Below are positions 42,105 to 52,030 of a DNA stretch of 64,000 nt, one piece after another. The number at the start of each line of letters is the position of its first letter. Position 1 is the first letter of the stretch. The DNA comes from Fibrobacterota bacterium (GTDB lineage Bacteria; Fibrobacterota; Fibrobacteria; UBA5070). The DNA lies in contig JADKBN010000003.1 of NCBI GenBank assembly GCA_016715065.1, forward strand, positions 700,810-764,809, in the 5' to 3' direction. A program made the translations under genes and the position numbers. Below the pieces are notes generated by a model. That model made no database searches. It was not told where the DNA came from and saw nothing but the letters and a program-made list of their open reading frames with translations.

Positions 42105-42934
42105 GAGCGCTCCTCACCGCTGCGCGAAAGTGGGAAGACCTGGAGGTTGACTTGCCAGACACGATCGGAGCGGCTTGCCTGCGCGGCCAAATCGAGTACG
42201 GCTTTTCGGAAATTTAGCTTGAGCGCGCTGAGCTTTTCCAGATCCTCGTTGGCCAGGGTGACGGTCAAGGTGGAGATGTCGCGATCTTCCTTGGGGATCC
42301 TGTCCAGCGCCTGCAGGGCAAGGCCCAGGGTCTCCCGCTGGAAGGCGCGCACGGCGAGGTCCTTCCAGGCCGGTCCCGTGGTGAGCGAGCTTTTGCAGGC
42401 GATCCATCTTCCCGCCTTCCCTCTCCGGGCCAGTCCGAGCTCTTCCAGCAGCCGCAGGATCCGATGGACGTCCTCAACGGGGGCCTTGGGCAGGAGGTGG
42501 TCGGCGATCGCCGCCTCGGTGGCGCGGAAATTGTCCAGGTGCAGGAGCGCCAGCACCGCCGTGCAGCGCCAGTCCTTGTAGAAGGCGTATTGGTCGCGTC
42601 CCAGAACATCGGCCTTCGCGCATTTGAGTTCCAGGAGCTTCTCGTAGGCATCCTGTTCCTTGCGCGAATTGCGGGCCTTGGCGAACCTCACCAGGTGCTC
42701 GAGGTATTCGGTCTCGCGCAGGTTCAGTCCCAACTCGTTGGACAAGGCGGAAAGACAACGGTCGGGAAGGTGTCTGTCCTTTTGGACCACCTTCACGAGG
42801 TTCCCCGCATCCAACTCCATCTGGCCGGCCAGATAGCGCAGGGAGAACCATGGCCGCGACTCTCGCAGGCTTTCCAGACAATCCTTGATGTAGAGTCTGT
42901 AGTCGGTGTAGGACAGGATCGGCGGTTGGGCCAT
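42101..42934 (-). CDS. TIGR02147 family protein, probable regulator
   Basis: A 277-aa protein of the TIGR02147/DUF4423 family, which is strongly expanded in Fibrobacter and also found in Bdellovibrio. The diagnostic opening is YTDYRLYIKDCLESLR, followed by a helix-turn-helix-like part (FSLRYLAGQMELDAGNLVKV), a helical middle and LARRGKAGRWIACKSSLTTG in a winged-helix-like region. Members sit next to lipoprotein or secreted-protein genes and are thought to regulate them; direct proof is scarce. The gene overlaps the lipoprotein TTG start by four bases. ATG 42934 begins at the family start. Confidence 0.9.
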   Translation of the reverse strand: MAQPPILSYTDYRLYIKDCLESLRESRPWFSLRYLAGQMELDAGNLVKVVQKDRHLPDRCLSALSNELGLNLRETEYLEHLVRFAKARNSRKEQDAYEKLLELKCAKADVLGRDQYAFYKDWRCTAVLALLHLDNFRATEAAIADHLLPKAPVEDVHRILRLLEELGLARRGKAGRWIACKSSLTTGPAWKDLAVRAFQRETLGLALQALDRIPKEDRDISTLTVTLANEDLEKLSALKLNFRKAVLDLAAQASRSDRVWQVNLQVFPLSRSGEERS

Positions 42935-43321
42935 TGCGGAAAAGATACTGGAGGAGAGCACGGGGCGAGACCCCATTTGACAACACCCGGAACGGAGAGC
43001 TCAAAAATGGAGGTCTTGATGACAACGAGATGGCCTTCGGTCGGGGCGAATATGGAGTGGAAGATGGACCTCCACTGATGACGGATGACATCGATATCTA
43101 CTAGATCACCAAGTGATCTTGCGAGATCCTTCCGGTCGTCGCTCCTCGATCCCGCGGAGATCATTTCAGAGTTGTTTCCTTCCGTACAGAATCCTTATTT
43201 GACAACACCAAGCGGGGTCGATCCATTGGTGGCGGCAGGGTGCGCCCGTATTCTTTTTCGAGTCGGGAGAGCCGACGGTTTTCGGACTCCTCCGTTCACT
43301 TCAGATTCCAAAGGATCCAGC
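42935..43321. promoter_or_regulatory. Intergenic region with a 13-nt direct repeat and an inverted repeat
   Basis: This 387-bp region separates the divergent regulator and lipocalin-like lipoprotein genes. ATTTGACAACACC occurs twice, at 42975-42987 and 43197-43209, and contains TTGACA, but no good -10 follows at the proper distance. Between them a perfect inverted repeat, AGATCAC-CAA-GTGATCT (43103-43119), is a possible operator. No larger ORF is convincing. Regulation by the TIGR02147 protein is an inference. Confidence 0.45.
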
Positions 43322-44128
43322 ATGAAAAGCTCAATGATCGCCAGCCTCCTCGCCGCGGCCCTTGCCATGGGCCTTGTTTCCTGCACGAACGAAACCTCGC
43401 CCACCGCATCCAATCCTTCCCCCAAACCTCCGACAGCGAATCCCCGCATGGATGCCGCCCTGGTGGGATCCTGGTTTGAAGTCTCCCCTGGCAGGAACGA
43501 GACGATGGAGTTTTCCGCGGACAGTTCCGCACGGTCCGTGCTCGACATGCTCGAGGACGGGAAGATCTACCGCCATGTGTTCCTGGGAAGCTGGGGCGTC
43601 GGGGCGGGGAAGATCACCGTCCGCACGAAGTCGGCGACGCGGAGTGTGGATGGCGGAGCTGCTGCCGACTTCAAGGACTTCGTTCCAGAGTACCAGTGCA
43701 GTTACGACAAGGGCGGAGATTCCCTTGTACTGACTTGCGACGGCCAGCGTTATGTCTACCGCAAAGGCGTGGCGCCCGCGTTGGTGAAGCCCACGGTCAA
43801 GGAGCAGGTGGTCGGATCCTGGAAAGCGCTGGAGATGCCTTTTGAATCCACCTTGGAAATCCTTGCCGGTGGATCGTATCGCCAGATCACCAGGTTGCCG
43901 ACGGCCACGGGTACGCTCAAGTGGACCCGGGTGGAAGGCACATGGAACATCGCCGGATCGACTCTGGTCTTGGACCAGGTGAAGATGTCGGAGTCCACCA
44001 ACGGCACTTCCTGGACCGTGGTCACCGACTTCTTTCCTCTCAAGGAAGAATGGCCCTTGACGTTTCCTGCCAGCAACCGGATGTCGCTGAGGGCCGACGA
44101 GGGCTCTTTCGATTACGAGCTTCTCTGA
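43322..44128 (+). CDS. Lipoprotein with two lipocalin-like repeats
   Basis: A 268-aa lipoprotein. The signal SLLAAALAMGLVSCTN has a good lipobox (LVSC). After a Pro-rich spacer come two beta-rich units, each opening with the pattern VGSW (LVGSWFEVSPGR and VVGSWKALEMPFE) and containing a GxW strand, as in lipocalin-like domains used for surface or periplasmic binding. ATG 43322 follows AAGGA. Transcribed alone from the regulatory region shared with the TIGR02147 gene. Ligand unknown. Confidence 0.7.
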   Translation: MKSSMIASLLAAALAMGLVSCTNETSPTASNPSPKPPTANPRMDAALVGSWFEVSPGRNETMEFSADSSARSVLDMLEDGKIYRHVFLGSWGVGAGKITVRTKSATRSVDGGAAADFKDFVPEYQCSYDKGGDSLVLTCDGQRYVYRKGVAPALVKPTVKEQVVGSWKALEMPFESTLEILAGGSYRQITRLPTATGTLKWTRVEGTWNIAGSTLVLDQVKMSESTNGTSWTVVTDFFPLKEEWPLTFPASNRMSLRADEGSFDYELL

Positions 44129-44316
44129 CCTTCCACGCTGCCCATCGAGTCCAAAGGCCTTCTGATTCTGCGGTTCCAGAGCCAATCCGGATCTGCCCCC
44201 ACAATGGCCATGCCTCGTTTCTAGGCGCTTTCCCTTTCCGCGGCGATGCCGAGAATCGGGTTCTCCGCGCGAAAGGGGAGCGTCGTCGAGGTTCCGCCGG
44301 GTCCAAACCTTGCGCC

Positions 44317-45657
44317 TTACGGGTTCACCACGGTGAAACTGAAAGATGCGCCGGAATTTGTCCTGGCGGTCACCGCCTGAACGCCTCGCCGCGAGGGCAA
44401 GGTCACCCCGCCAGCCTCGTCCACCCGGGCGGATGTCGAGTGCTCGATGCGTCCATCGATCCCCGCGATGGTCACGGTGATCGAAGCGCCGGTGGCGGCG
44501 GGAACAAGCAGACGGTTTCCGATCCTCTTCCAGTCCCTCGCCTCGGAGTGTGCCGGAATGCCCATCGATGATACTTTGACAACTTCCGGCAACGTATCCT
44601 GGAAGGCGCGACCGGTGTCGGCCAGCAGGTAGATTTCGGATCCTTCGTGGGCGAAGGGTATGGTCTTCACGGCGCGGAACGTGGGTGTGGGGTTCGCGTA
44701 GACCGGTTCCCAATGGATGCCATCGAAGGAATGGATCACCCGACGATGGCCCACCGCGATGAACCCGAACATGGTGGTGTCCACATCGGTAAGGAATCCA
44801 TTCTCGTCGGCCAGGGGGCTGACATCCGTCCAGGAGATGCCGTCGTCAGAATTCAGGATGATCGGGCAGGGTGTGCCGCGATAGGGGTAACTTTCTCCGA
44901 CTGCCACCCATTTGCCGTGCCCCCACACGACGGAATTCAGCGTCACCGTTCCAGGGGAACTTCGCAAGGTCCACCTCACGCCGTCAACAGATGTGTAGAT
45001 GCGGGTTTCGAGAAACGCCCCTCCCATCCCGGTCATCCGCTTTTCACCAACCGCGACCCACAGGGAGCCGTTCCAGAAAGCACGAATGAGGTTTTCACGC
45101 TCGCCCAGCAGCACCGATTGCCACGAGGCGCCATCATCCTTCGAGTACTGGATCTGTCCGACCCATTCGCCAATTCCCGTGGACTTGCTTCCGGTTGCGA
45201 CCCAAGTGCCATCGCCATAGGCCAACGACATCATCCAGCCAGAGGTTGTGCCCGCAAGGGTGGTCCAGGCCAAACCATCGGTGGAGATCGCGTACCTGGG
45301 GGGCAGCGCGTTGTAGGTTGTCGGGTCTTGGGCGTTGCCAACCGCCATGAACAGTTTTTTCGAGCGGGCCAACCCCATGACTCCCAAAGGAAATCCGATT
45401 TCTGTCATCGTCTTGGAGTCCCATTTTTCGTTCCAAGTCTTCGGAGACCCGGCGTATTCATACCCTTGGAATTGGACCAGGCCGTTCCAGCCGGTCGCCA
45501 TGAATCTCCATGGCCCACCTCGATCATCGTTGACGATCATGGTTTTCTGATGCCCGTAGGCCGGGAAGCCAAGTTCCTTCGCGGGAGGCAGTGGGTAGAG
45601 GTTCGCGGCCTGTGAGGCGAGGGCCAAGGCCAGAGGCAGGAGGGGGAAGGTTTTCAT
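44317..45657 (-). CDS. Secreted protein with Asp-box/BNR-like repeats
   Basis: A 446-aa secreted protein with a signal peptide (LLPLALALASQAAN). Five or more repeats alternate a WVAVG-type strand (DGTWVATGS, GSLWVAVGE, GKWVAVGES, GFIAVGHRR) with an Asp-box-like turn (STDGLAWT, SKDDGASWQ, SDDGISWTD, SFDGIHWE), the pattern of BNR/YCF48-like beta-propellers. The last 80 residues form a separate beta domain (ATGASITVTIAGIDGRIEHS) like the sorting tails of secreted Fibrobacter proteins. Binding target unknown. The 188 bases on either side hold no other gene. Confidence 0.75.
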   Translation of the reverse strand: MKTFPLLPLALALASQAANLYPLPPAKELGFPAYGHQKTMIVNDDRGGPWRFMATGWNGLVQFQGYEYAGSPKTWNEKWDSKTMTEIGFPLGVMGLARSKKLFMAVGNAQDPTTYNALPPRYAISTDGLAWTTLAGTTSGWMMSLAYGDGTWVATGSKSTGIGEWVGQIQYSKDDGASWQSVLLGERENLIRAFWNGSLWVAVGEKRMTGMGGAFLETRIYTSVDGVRWTLRSSPGTVTLNSVVWGHGKWVAVGESYPYRGTPCPIILNSDDGISWTDVSPLADENGFLTDVDTTMFGFIAVGHRRVIHSFDGIHWEPVYANPTPTFRAVKTIPFAHEGSEIYLLADTGRAFQDTLPEVVKVSSMGIPAHSEARDWKRIGNRLLVPAATGASITVTIAGIDGRIEHSTSARVDEAGGVTLPSRRGVQAVTARTNSGASFSFTVVNP

Positions 45658-45845
45658 GGGGTGGTCCTTTCAGGAACGAGGGATCGTTTGGATTCTCCTT
45701 TCCATAAGTACCGCCCAGGTTGTCATCTGGAGTCCATTCTGGTTCTGAAACACAAACCTCCGTGGTCCAGCGGTGCACGGGGTGGGAATCAGTCAATTTG
45801 CAGATCTCATCGGTGGAAAGAGCGGCTCCGAGTTAAAAACCCGGG

Positions 45846-47360
45846 TCAGCGCAAATATACCCGAGAGACAGTCAGGGAGCTTTTCCAGACGTACACCCCT
45901 GGCCGCAACCCTCGGGGAAGACGATCTCCCATCCGAAAAGTGCCACAGCGGCGCCCATGCAAATCGAACAGGTCGCCTTCCTTCACGGTTGATGGCTGTG
46001 CTTTCGGATGGATGGCCACCCCGGAGGGCATGGCGATGCGTGCGGAAACCAATTCAGGGCAGTTTCCGTACAAGTCGCAGATGGCGGAGAACCATACGGT
46101 ATCGCCAGGGGCCATCAAACCCAGAGTGTCTGCCGTATCGAGTGGGTTCGCGAATCGGAGCGTCACGGAATCCAGGTGCCACATAACCCAGCTGATAGGA
46201 TATGGACGTCCAGCTCTGCTATAGCCTTCGGGGTGAAGAACGCGCGTCGGTATGGATATGGGCTCGGAGAGTTGGATCTGGATGGTATCCAACTGACCAT
46301 GAACGACACTGTAGGCCCAGATGGTATCGCCCTTCGATGTGATCGTCGCCATTTTCCCGATCCGGTACTGAGCCGGAAATAGCTCAGCCTTCCGGATCAT
46401 CGGAGGGACAGAATCTGCGCAGGGGAATTGGTAGACGAAATCGATGCCTTCGCTTGCGGAATGCATGAAGCATTGGTCTGTCCAGACGGACGTCGAAGGG
46501 TTGTGGAATGCGTTGGGACGGAAATCGACAAGCACTTCCCGCCGATCCTGCGAGAGGGTCATGCCCTGGGTGGAGTCGATTTTCCGGATCTCCGAACCCA
46601 ATGGAATTCAAGTCTCGGGTTGCTGCGCAGTGGGGATTGGAACCTGAGCCTGGCATGGTCCACATAGCCATCGCTATCTCGATCGAAGAATGCTGCGTCC
46701 ACGGGAGGGCGATCGGGTTGCACCAGTGGGATCCAAGGTCCACCACCACCGCGTGTTCCATTTTTTGAATACAGGCCACAGCCGATATATGACAAGCGAA
46801 CGGAGTCTGCAAGGAATCCGAGTTGAAAAATATCCACGGTAGCTGTAAGGCTCTTCAGATCGTTCGCCACTTGCGGGATACTACTCCATGGCAAGAACCC
46901 GGTTGTTTCCCCATTCTTTCCCTCCGTGTTACTCATGGAAAGTCCTTGTTGAACATCCATCGGTTCGGAAAAGGTGAGGAAAAGCGTATCCATGACGAAT
47001 CCAGGACGACCCGTGGCTTTGATCAGGATGGGCGCAACCGAGTCCTGGACGGCATACGATTTTTCCACACCTCCTTGGAAACGCAAGGCTAGTGCGCCAG
47101 TTCCTCCGACTCCAGATCCGATGGTGGCGTTCGGGGCGAGCGGTCCCGCTTTGACCGACCATGTAGCTGAATCCGGTCCAACCAGGAAAACCGGTGAGGT
47201 CAGGGTGGCGGTGTCCGATGCGGAACTCCAAGTCAGATGGACCCATTCCGGGAGGCTCGCATCTCGATCCGCGTTTCCGATCGGAGCCTCGAAATGCAGA
47301 AACAGCTGGTCTGCCCGACCATCGCGATCCGCATCCACCAGCCATGTTCGATCGATGGAG
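45846..47360 (-). pseudogene. Secreted surface protein, 5'-truncated and frameshifted
   Basis: Two reading frames (47360 to about 46590, then about 46600 to 45846) form one protein of about 500 aa interrupted by a one-base loss near 46590. The first part carries WLVDADRDGRADQLFLHF and later FFDRDSDGYVDHARLRFQ, two calcium-type Asp-rich loops each followed by a strand. The second part ends in a sorting-like tail, GDLFDLHGRRCGTF and RGLRPGVYVWKSS. The 5' end, including any signal peptide, is missing: the frame runs into the terminal repeat of the IS21 element at 47361. So it was cut by the element or by a later rearrangement. Confidence 0.75.
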
Positions 47361-47475
47361 GCTGTTGGCGAGCAGTCAAAGGGAAGCGGTAACGAGCAGT
47401 TCGGAGGGTTCAAAGGGAAGCAGTCTTCCCGGTTGAATGCCCCTGTGCTTACCCTCCGGAGTTTACCGGGGACAC

Positions 47476-49144
47476 ATGGGGAATTTCATCACGATGGACA
47501 AGAAAACCACGATCCTGACGTTGTTGCGGCAGGGGCATTCCAGGCGTTCGATCTGTCGATTGACGCACAGCTCGCCCAAAACGGTCCAGGAGTTGAGTCG
47601 CACCCTGGGGCAAAAGGAAGCATCTGCACCCGAAGTGCTCACCGGGGATCTCGCTCAAAGGGAAGCACCTGGCCTTGAAGTGCTCGCCGGGGAACCTGTC
47701 CGAGATCCCTGGGGTATCGAGCAAGCCACCACGGAGGAGGTAGCGCCTGACCCTATCCCGGTTTTGTCGACGCGCAGCGCCCTATTGAAACCTCATTTGG
47801 AGGCAATCGGTGCCTATCTGAAGCGTGGTCTGGGGCTCGTCGGATCTGGCAGGATCTGGACCGATCTGCACGGATTCCTGGGCGGAGAGGATTCGGTGAA
47901 GCGTCTGGTCCACAAGGTCAAGGCCAATCACCCGGAAATGGTTCCAGCATCTGGATGTACTTCCCGGCGAAGAGGCCCAAATGGACTTCCTGGAGGGGCC
48001 TCGTTTGGTCTTGCGCGAGGCTTCTGGCCAAGTGGTGCGGCGTCGCACCTGGATTTGGTACTGACGCTGTCGCACAGCGCGATGAGCTACCGGGAAGCGA
48101 TCCTGGATCAGTCGGCGCGCACAGTTCTGGCTGCACTGATGCGGGGTTTCGAGAAGTTTGGAGGCGTCCCCGAGCGACTCAAGATCGACAACTTCAAAGC
48201 CGCCGTCATCCAGGCGCATCGCTACGATCCCGTGCTCCATCCACTGTTCCAAGCCTGGGCTGGCCATTACGGCATTCTGCTGTCGCCTTGCGATCCGGGC
48301 TGCCCCAACCAGAAGGGTCGCGTGGAGCGCGATTGCCGGTACACGAGGATGGCTTCCTGAAGGGATTGCCGGAAATTGACTCATTGGATTCCCTGAACGA
48401 ACGGCTTCGCATCTGGGAGGCCCGCACCGCGCACCAGCGCATCCATGGACGCCACAAGCGGCAGGTCCTGGAGGTATTTCAAAGTGAGGAGGCGCCTGCA
48501 CTGCAACCACTTCCGGCCTCCCCGTTCCATCTGTTCGAGATGGGACGACGCAAGGTCAGTGTGCAAGGAACCGTGGAGGTGGATTCCTGCCACTACGAGG
48601 TGAGCCATCTCTTGATCGGACAAATCGTGTCTGTATAGTACGACGCACGCGAGGTGCGTGTCTATCGCCCTCCACGAGTCGGGTCCAAGTTCGAGATCCG
48701 CCACGACCGCAGCCTGCACAAAGGGCATCTGGTCCGAAAGGAAGGGGCGCATCCGGCGTGGATGGATCGAACGCGGCACGAACGCGAAGCCTGGTACCTC
48801 CGTGGCGCATCCAAGGTCGGGCCGCACTGCAACGCCTTGCGGAAAGCATCCTGTCCGACGACCGAGGCAGACATCCGCGTACGCACCGGCGCGTCCTGGG
48901 CATTCGCGATCTGGAAAGGCGCTTTGGCTCCGAGATCCTGGAAACGGCATGCTCGAAGATGACCCCGCCCCCGAGGCAAGCTGGCATCGCCTCCGGGAGC
49001 TGTGTGAGCTGGTGCAGGCGCAACGACGCAAGGACACGGCCGACTCATCGCCTCGCCGATTCGACGATGACAGATCCTGTTATCCGATCCATGGACGAGT
49101 ACCAGGAGATGATCGACGCATTGATGGGCGAGGTGGGCCAATGA
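47476..49144 (+). pseudogene. istA: IstA transposase, multiple frameshifts
   Basis: Remnant of the IS21 DDE transposase. The N-terminal helix-turn-helix is readable (TILTLLRQGHSRRSICRL). The catalytic core is split: the segment LDVLPGEEAQMDFLEGPRLV lies out of frame at about 47950-48055, then LTLSHSAMSYREAILDQSA and CPNQKGRVERDC (with catalytic Asp and Glu surroundings) return in frame. Further shifts occur near 48350, a stop at about 48636, and again before the C-terminal part RLAESILSDDRGRHPRTHRR. It ends IDALMGEVGQ at 49144. At least four lesions mean no active protein. Confidence 0.85.
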
Positions 49145-49905
49145 AGACCAGCATCGAGACCCTCCAACCCATCCTGCGCAGCCTGCATGGGCGGCATGGC
49201 CGAGAGCCTGCCCATGCGGATCATGCTGGCGCGCAAGGGCGAAACCGATCATCTACAGTTTCTGTCCGAACTGGTGGAAGACGAGATGAACCGCCGCGCC
49301 GGACGACTTCAAAAAACGGCGATTGAGCGCAGCAAGATCCTCCATGAAAACGCTGGAAGACTTCGACTGACCCAATCCACGCGTCCCGCGCCGCCTGATC
49401 CAGGAGCTGTCCTCCGACAGTTCGTACACGAAAACGGGACGTGCTATTTGTCGGACCTCCCGGCGTGGGAAACCCCATCTGTGTTGCGCCCCGGCTCCAG
49501 TCAGCCGTCGCAGCCGGATGGAAAACGCTTGAAAAACGCCTTCGATCTGGCCGACGATCTGGTGCGCGCAAGAGAAGCCAACAGACGGCGCGAACTGATC
49601 GCCCAACTTGTTGCACCACAGCTTTTGATCCTGGACGAATTTGAATGAAGTCGCGTGAGGCACCGATACGGAAGATATTCTGGAAGTCATCCACAGGCGC
49701 CACGGAACGACATCCACCGTGGTGGCCACCAACCGGCCTGTCGCGGACTGGGAGCCTTCCTGGGCGACGCGGCGGCGGCCAGCGCCATTCTCGACAGACT
49801 CCTCGAGTCGGCCCAGGTCATCAACCCCCAAGGGAGCAAGGTCAACAGAACAAAAACCTCAAGATCGCAGGAGACGACTCGCTATCGGAAGCCGCAAAGG
49901 GCTAG
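49141..49905 (+). pseudogene. istB: IstB ATPase helper, multiple frameshifts
   Basis: Remnant of the AAA+ helper that activates IstA. ATG 49141 overlaps the istA stop (ATGA) as in intact IS21. Readable pieces in different frames are MKTSIETLQPILRSL, SLPMRIMLARKGETDHLQFL, a broken Walker A around LFVGPPGVGNPIC (about 49443-49480), LLILDEFE at about 49625-49648, and the C-terminal STVVATNRPVADWG near 49712-49750. At least three frameshifts. Not functional. Confidence 0.8.
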
Positions 49906-49975
49906 TTTTGCACCCGCAGGGGTGCTTCCCTTTGAACTGCTCACACCTGCTTCCGTTTGAACTGCTCGCTGACAC

Positions 49976-50505
49976 ATGGAGCGATTCTCCAGCCGGCCAT
50001 GGTTGGCCGGGTGCTGGGGGAACACGCGCCTGCGGCAAAATTGGACTTGGGCCTGCGGAATGTTCTGCTGGGTGCGGTGGCGGTGTGGATCGGTGCAGTG
50101 ACACATATTGTCTGGGATGGATTCACCCATGCGGGAGGATCCGCCTTGGAGTGGCTTCCGGTCCTTCGTGCGATGGTTTGGAAAGATCCGGACATCCCGC
50201 TGTTCAGGATCTTCCAGCATGGAAGTTCCTTGGTGGGTGCGGTCGGGATTGGCCTCTGGGTCTGGCGTCGGCATCGGACGCGCCTTCTCGAGTGGATCAC
50301 TTCTCCGAAAGCGCTCCGCGCCATCGTGTGGATGTTGTTCGTGGGAGGGTTTGTCGCCCTTGTCGGTGGCCTGTTGAACGGATTTTTGACTTTGCGGGGG
50401 ATCGTCTCGTTCCAGCCAGGGAAATTTGTCGTGGGGAGCATGGATGCGGTCTTCCTGCTGGTCCTTGTCGATGGAATCGTCTATCGGTGGCGGCGAGGGC
50501 AATGA
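49976..50505 (+). pseudogene. DUF4184-like membrane protein, 5'-truncated
   Basis: The frame runs out of the IS21 right end without a plausible native start. The remaining 175 residues contain GAVTHIVWDGFTHAGGSALE, the core of DUF4184 membrane proteins (predicted metal-dependent-hydrolase-like membrane family), and three to four hydrophobic segments (for example IVWMLFVGGFVALVGGLLNG). The N-terminal half that normally opens with a PFTxSH-like motif is absent. Together with the truncated gene on the other side this implies deletion or rearrangement around the element. Confidence 0.65.
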
Positions 50506-50719
50506 GCATGAGGTCGGACCAATTCATCGATTGACGCCAATGGGGTAACTGCGAATCAAGAAGGACAGAAGAGCTACGTTCTAGCTGGAGCGAACCACCT
50601 CATGCAATCGTCATCTGGCAGGGGAATCACTTTGGGTATTTGCTTTCAGGATCCACATCAGTTGACATGTGAGCATTGCAGCGACTCTTGTCTGCTTCCG
50701 TTGGATGCTGTTTTGAGAT

Positions 50720-51052
50720 ATGAGATCATATGCCCAATTTGTGAAAGGTTCCTCGGTCCGATGCGGACCAGATGCATCGGGCGATGGACGAAAATTCCAC
50801 GGAGCTTTGGCCTGCGTTTTCATCTTCGAATGTTTTGAGAAGTTTGAGGTCGATTTCGAGAGTGTGACCGAGGAGGAATGTGAAGCGATCGCCACGGTGG
50901 GTGACTTCGTCGATCTCGTGGAGTCGAGATTTCATATTTCCATTCGGGACAGGATCATGGAAATTCCCCAGCTCAAGTCCTTTGCGAGCATCTTCACTTT
51001 GGATGGGTTGCTGCGTAGTCGGCTCTCCGACCTGGCTCGGATGACGACCTAA
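50720..51052 (+). CDS. Acyl-carrier-like small protein, possibly frameshifted
   Basis: A 110-aa open frame in an AT-richer stretch. Its middle, FECFEKFEVDFESVTEEECE and then TVGDFVDLVESRF, has the second-helix and third-helix pattern of acyl-carrier-like or DUF1493-like proteins. The part before it fits the fold better in another frame, where ENSTELW would supply the Ser that carries phosphopantetheine, so a one-base error near 50810 is possible. A Cys-rich frame upstream (50602-50760, with CEHC and CPIC) may be its N-terminus or unrelated. Assignment is weak; the rest of 50506-50719 holds nothing I can name. Confidence 0.4.
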   Translation: MRSYAQFVKGSSVRCGPDASGDGRKFHGALACVFIFECFEKFEVDFESVTEEECEAIATVGDFVDLVESRFHISIRDRIMEIPQLKSFASIFTLDGLLRSRLSDLARMTT

Positions 51053-51125
51053 GCGCGGAAGAAGAGAGAAGGAATGGGAGAATGACATATTCCGTCCATA
51101 TGTTTCCGACAACGGGAAAGCCAAG

Positions 51126-51446
51126 ATGAGTCATCGCTTGCCCACCCTCCCTCTTCCGGTCTCCTCCCGCCGCATGCCCCTTCGCAAACCGCGCAAGCCG
51201 AATAGGGTTGCCAGGGTTGTGGCATTGGCCCTTCTTCTGGGTTTTCTTTACTTCGCCATCTCAACCGCCAACCGCGTGCTCCCGATCAAAGGATGGATTG
51301 CCTTTGGAGCCCTGTTTGTGGTGTGCGGGTACGGTATTGCAAGATCCATCAGAAAATCCAAAGAGAGGCTCATCGCACAAAGAGGCGATCCTCAATCGAA
51401 AAATTCATCAAACCCTTGGATGCCCGGAGGTACGATCCTGTCGTAG
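51126..51446 (+). CDS. Small membrane protein, unknown
   Basis: A 106-aa protein with a basic N-terminus (PLRKPRKPNRVAR) and two adjacent membrane segments, VVALALLLGFLYFAIST and GWIAFGALFVVCGYGI, followed by a basic stretch. I recognise no family. The last 20 residues overlap the start of an acyl-carrier-like frame in another phase, so the true end may differ. It belongs to the run of small genes between the IS21 remnant and the flavoprotein. Confidence 0.5.
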   Translation: MSHRLPTLPLPVSSRRMPLRKPRKPNRVARVVALALLLGFLYFAISTANRVLPIKGWIAFGALFVVCGYGIARSIRKSKERLIAQRGDPQSKNSSNPWMPGGTILS

Positions 51447-51692
51447 TCCGAGCTGTCTACGAGATCCTTTCAAGCGTTGCCATCCGGTTCAGGTTCTTCC
51501 AGATGATGATCTTGTGAAAACGTTCTTTGAGATGATTTGGAGCTTGTGGAAATTGCCATCGAGTTCGAACAATGGTTCGAGGTCGACCTTGAGTCCCCAA
51601 ATTCTGTCCCGGATCGGCAGGTCCGCACGGCAAGGGACCTGATCGTGTATTTCGAGGAGCTCCTGCGCGCGAAGGAAAAGTCGGCGACATGA
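51389..51692 (+). pseudogene. Acyl-carrier-like protein, frameshifted
   Basis: Read across two frame changes (near 51490 and 51525), this gives a small acyl-carrier-like chain: YDPVVVRAVYEILSS, then VLPDDDLVKTF, then DDLELVEIAIEFEQWFEVDL and TARDLIVYFEELLRAKEK. The usual DSL motif reads DDL, so the phosphopantetheine Ser seems replaced by Asp. The stop overlaps the next ATG (ATGA at 51689), which suggests the gene was recently intact or that the shifts are sequence errors. Compare the similar remnant at 50720-51052. Start not determined. Confidence 0.45.
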
Positions 51693-52030
51693 GGCATAAA
51701 CTCACCCCCCAGGAAAAGAAAAGGCACAGCCTGGCCAAGGATCATCCTCTCCAAGCCGAGGCCCCCAAGGCCTTCCGCAGGAAGTGGCCGAAATCCAAGC
51801 GCATCGCGGAAAAAGTCCTGCGCGCCAGGATTCGCGACCACCTCCACGCGCTCAGAGGATCGGTGAGTTCCGAGGCGGTGGACGCCACCGACACCACACG
51901 ATTCAAACGGCCCGTGGTCCGAAAACGGGGCTGCGCCAGTCTGGCTGAGGTGATCGCGCAGAAGCAGGTTTCGGTGGAGGGAGGTTCGGCTCCATGTTCG
52001 CCAAAACATCAGAAAGATTCCGACCCATGA
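51689..52030 (+). CDS. Small basic protein, unknown
   Basis: A 113-aa strongly basic, Lys- and Arg-rich protein (KLTPQEKKRHSLAKDHP, then KAFRRKWPKSKRIAEKV), without Cys pairs or membrane segments. It may bind nucleic acid, but no family is recognised. Its ATG overlaps the acyl-carrier-like stop and its stop overlaps the next ATG, so three genes in a row are coupled by ATGA. That supports real coding. Confidence 0.55.
   Translation: MRHKLTPQEKKRHSLAKDHPLQAEAPKAFRRKWPKSKRIAEKVLRARIRDHLHALRGSVSSEAVDATDTTRFKRPVVRKRGCASLAEVIAQKQVSVEGGSAPCSPKHQKDSDP

Larger units (their letters stand above)
47361..49975 (+). mobile_element. Degenerate IS21-family element
   Basis: About 2.6 kb with related ends: TGTTGGCGAGCAGTCAAAG at the left (47363) and the inverse of TGTCAGCGAGCAGTTCAAAC at the right (to 49974), both starting TGT and ending ACA. 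Secondary copies of the repeat CAGTTC-CAAAGGGAAGC lie further in at about 47398-47422 and 49924-49940, typical for IS21. The two genes istA and istB inside are in the standard order with a four-base overlap but are broken by several frameshifts, so the element is inactive. ATGGAG occurs just outside both ends, but the flanking genes do not join. Confidence 0.85.

Noticed and set aside
42964..43078. Short frame ending in a 23-residue peptide upstream of the lipocalin-like lipoprotein
   Set aside because: No ribosome site and no conserved feature; better read as part of the regulatory region.
47355..49981. ATGGAG on both sides of IS21 as a target-site duplication
   Set aside because: The matches are one or two bases off the repeat ends and joining the flanks gives no continuous gene, so a simple insertion is not supported.
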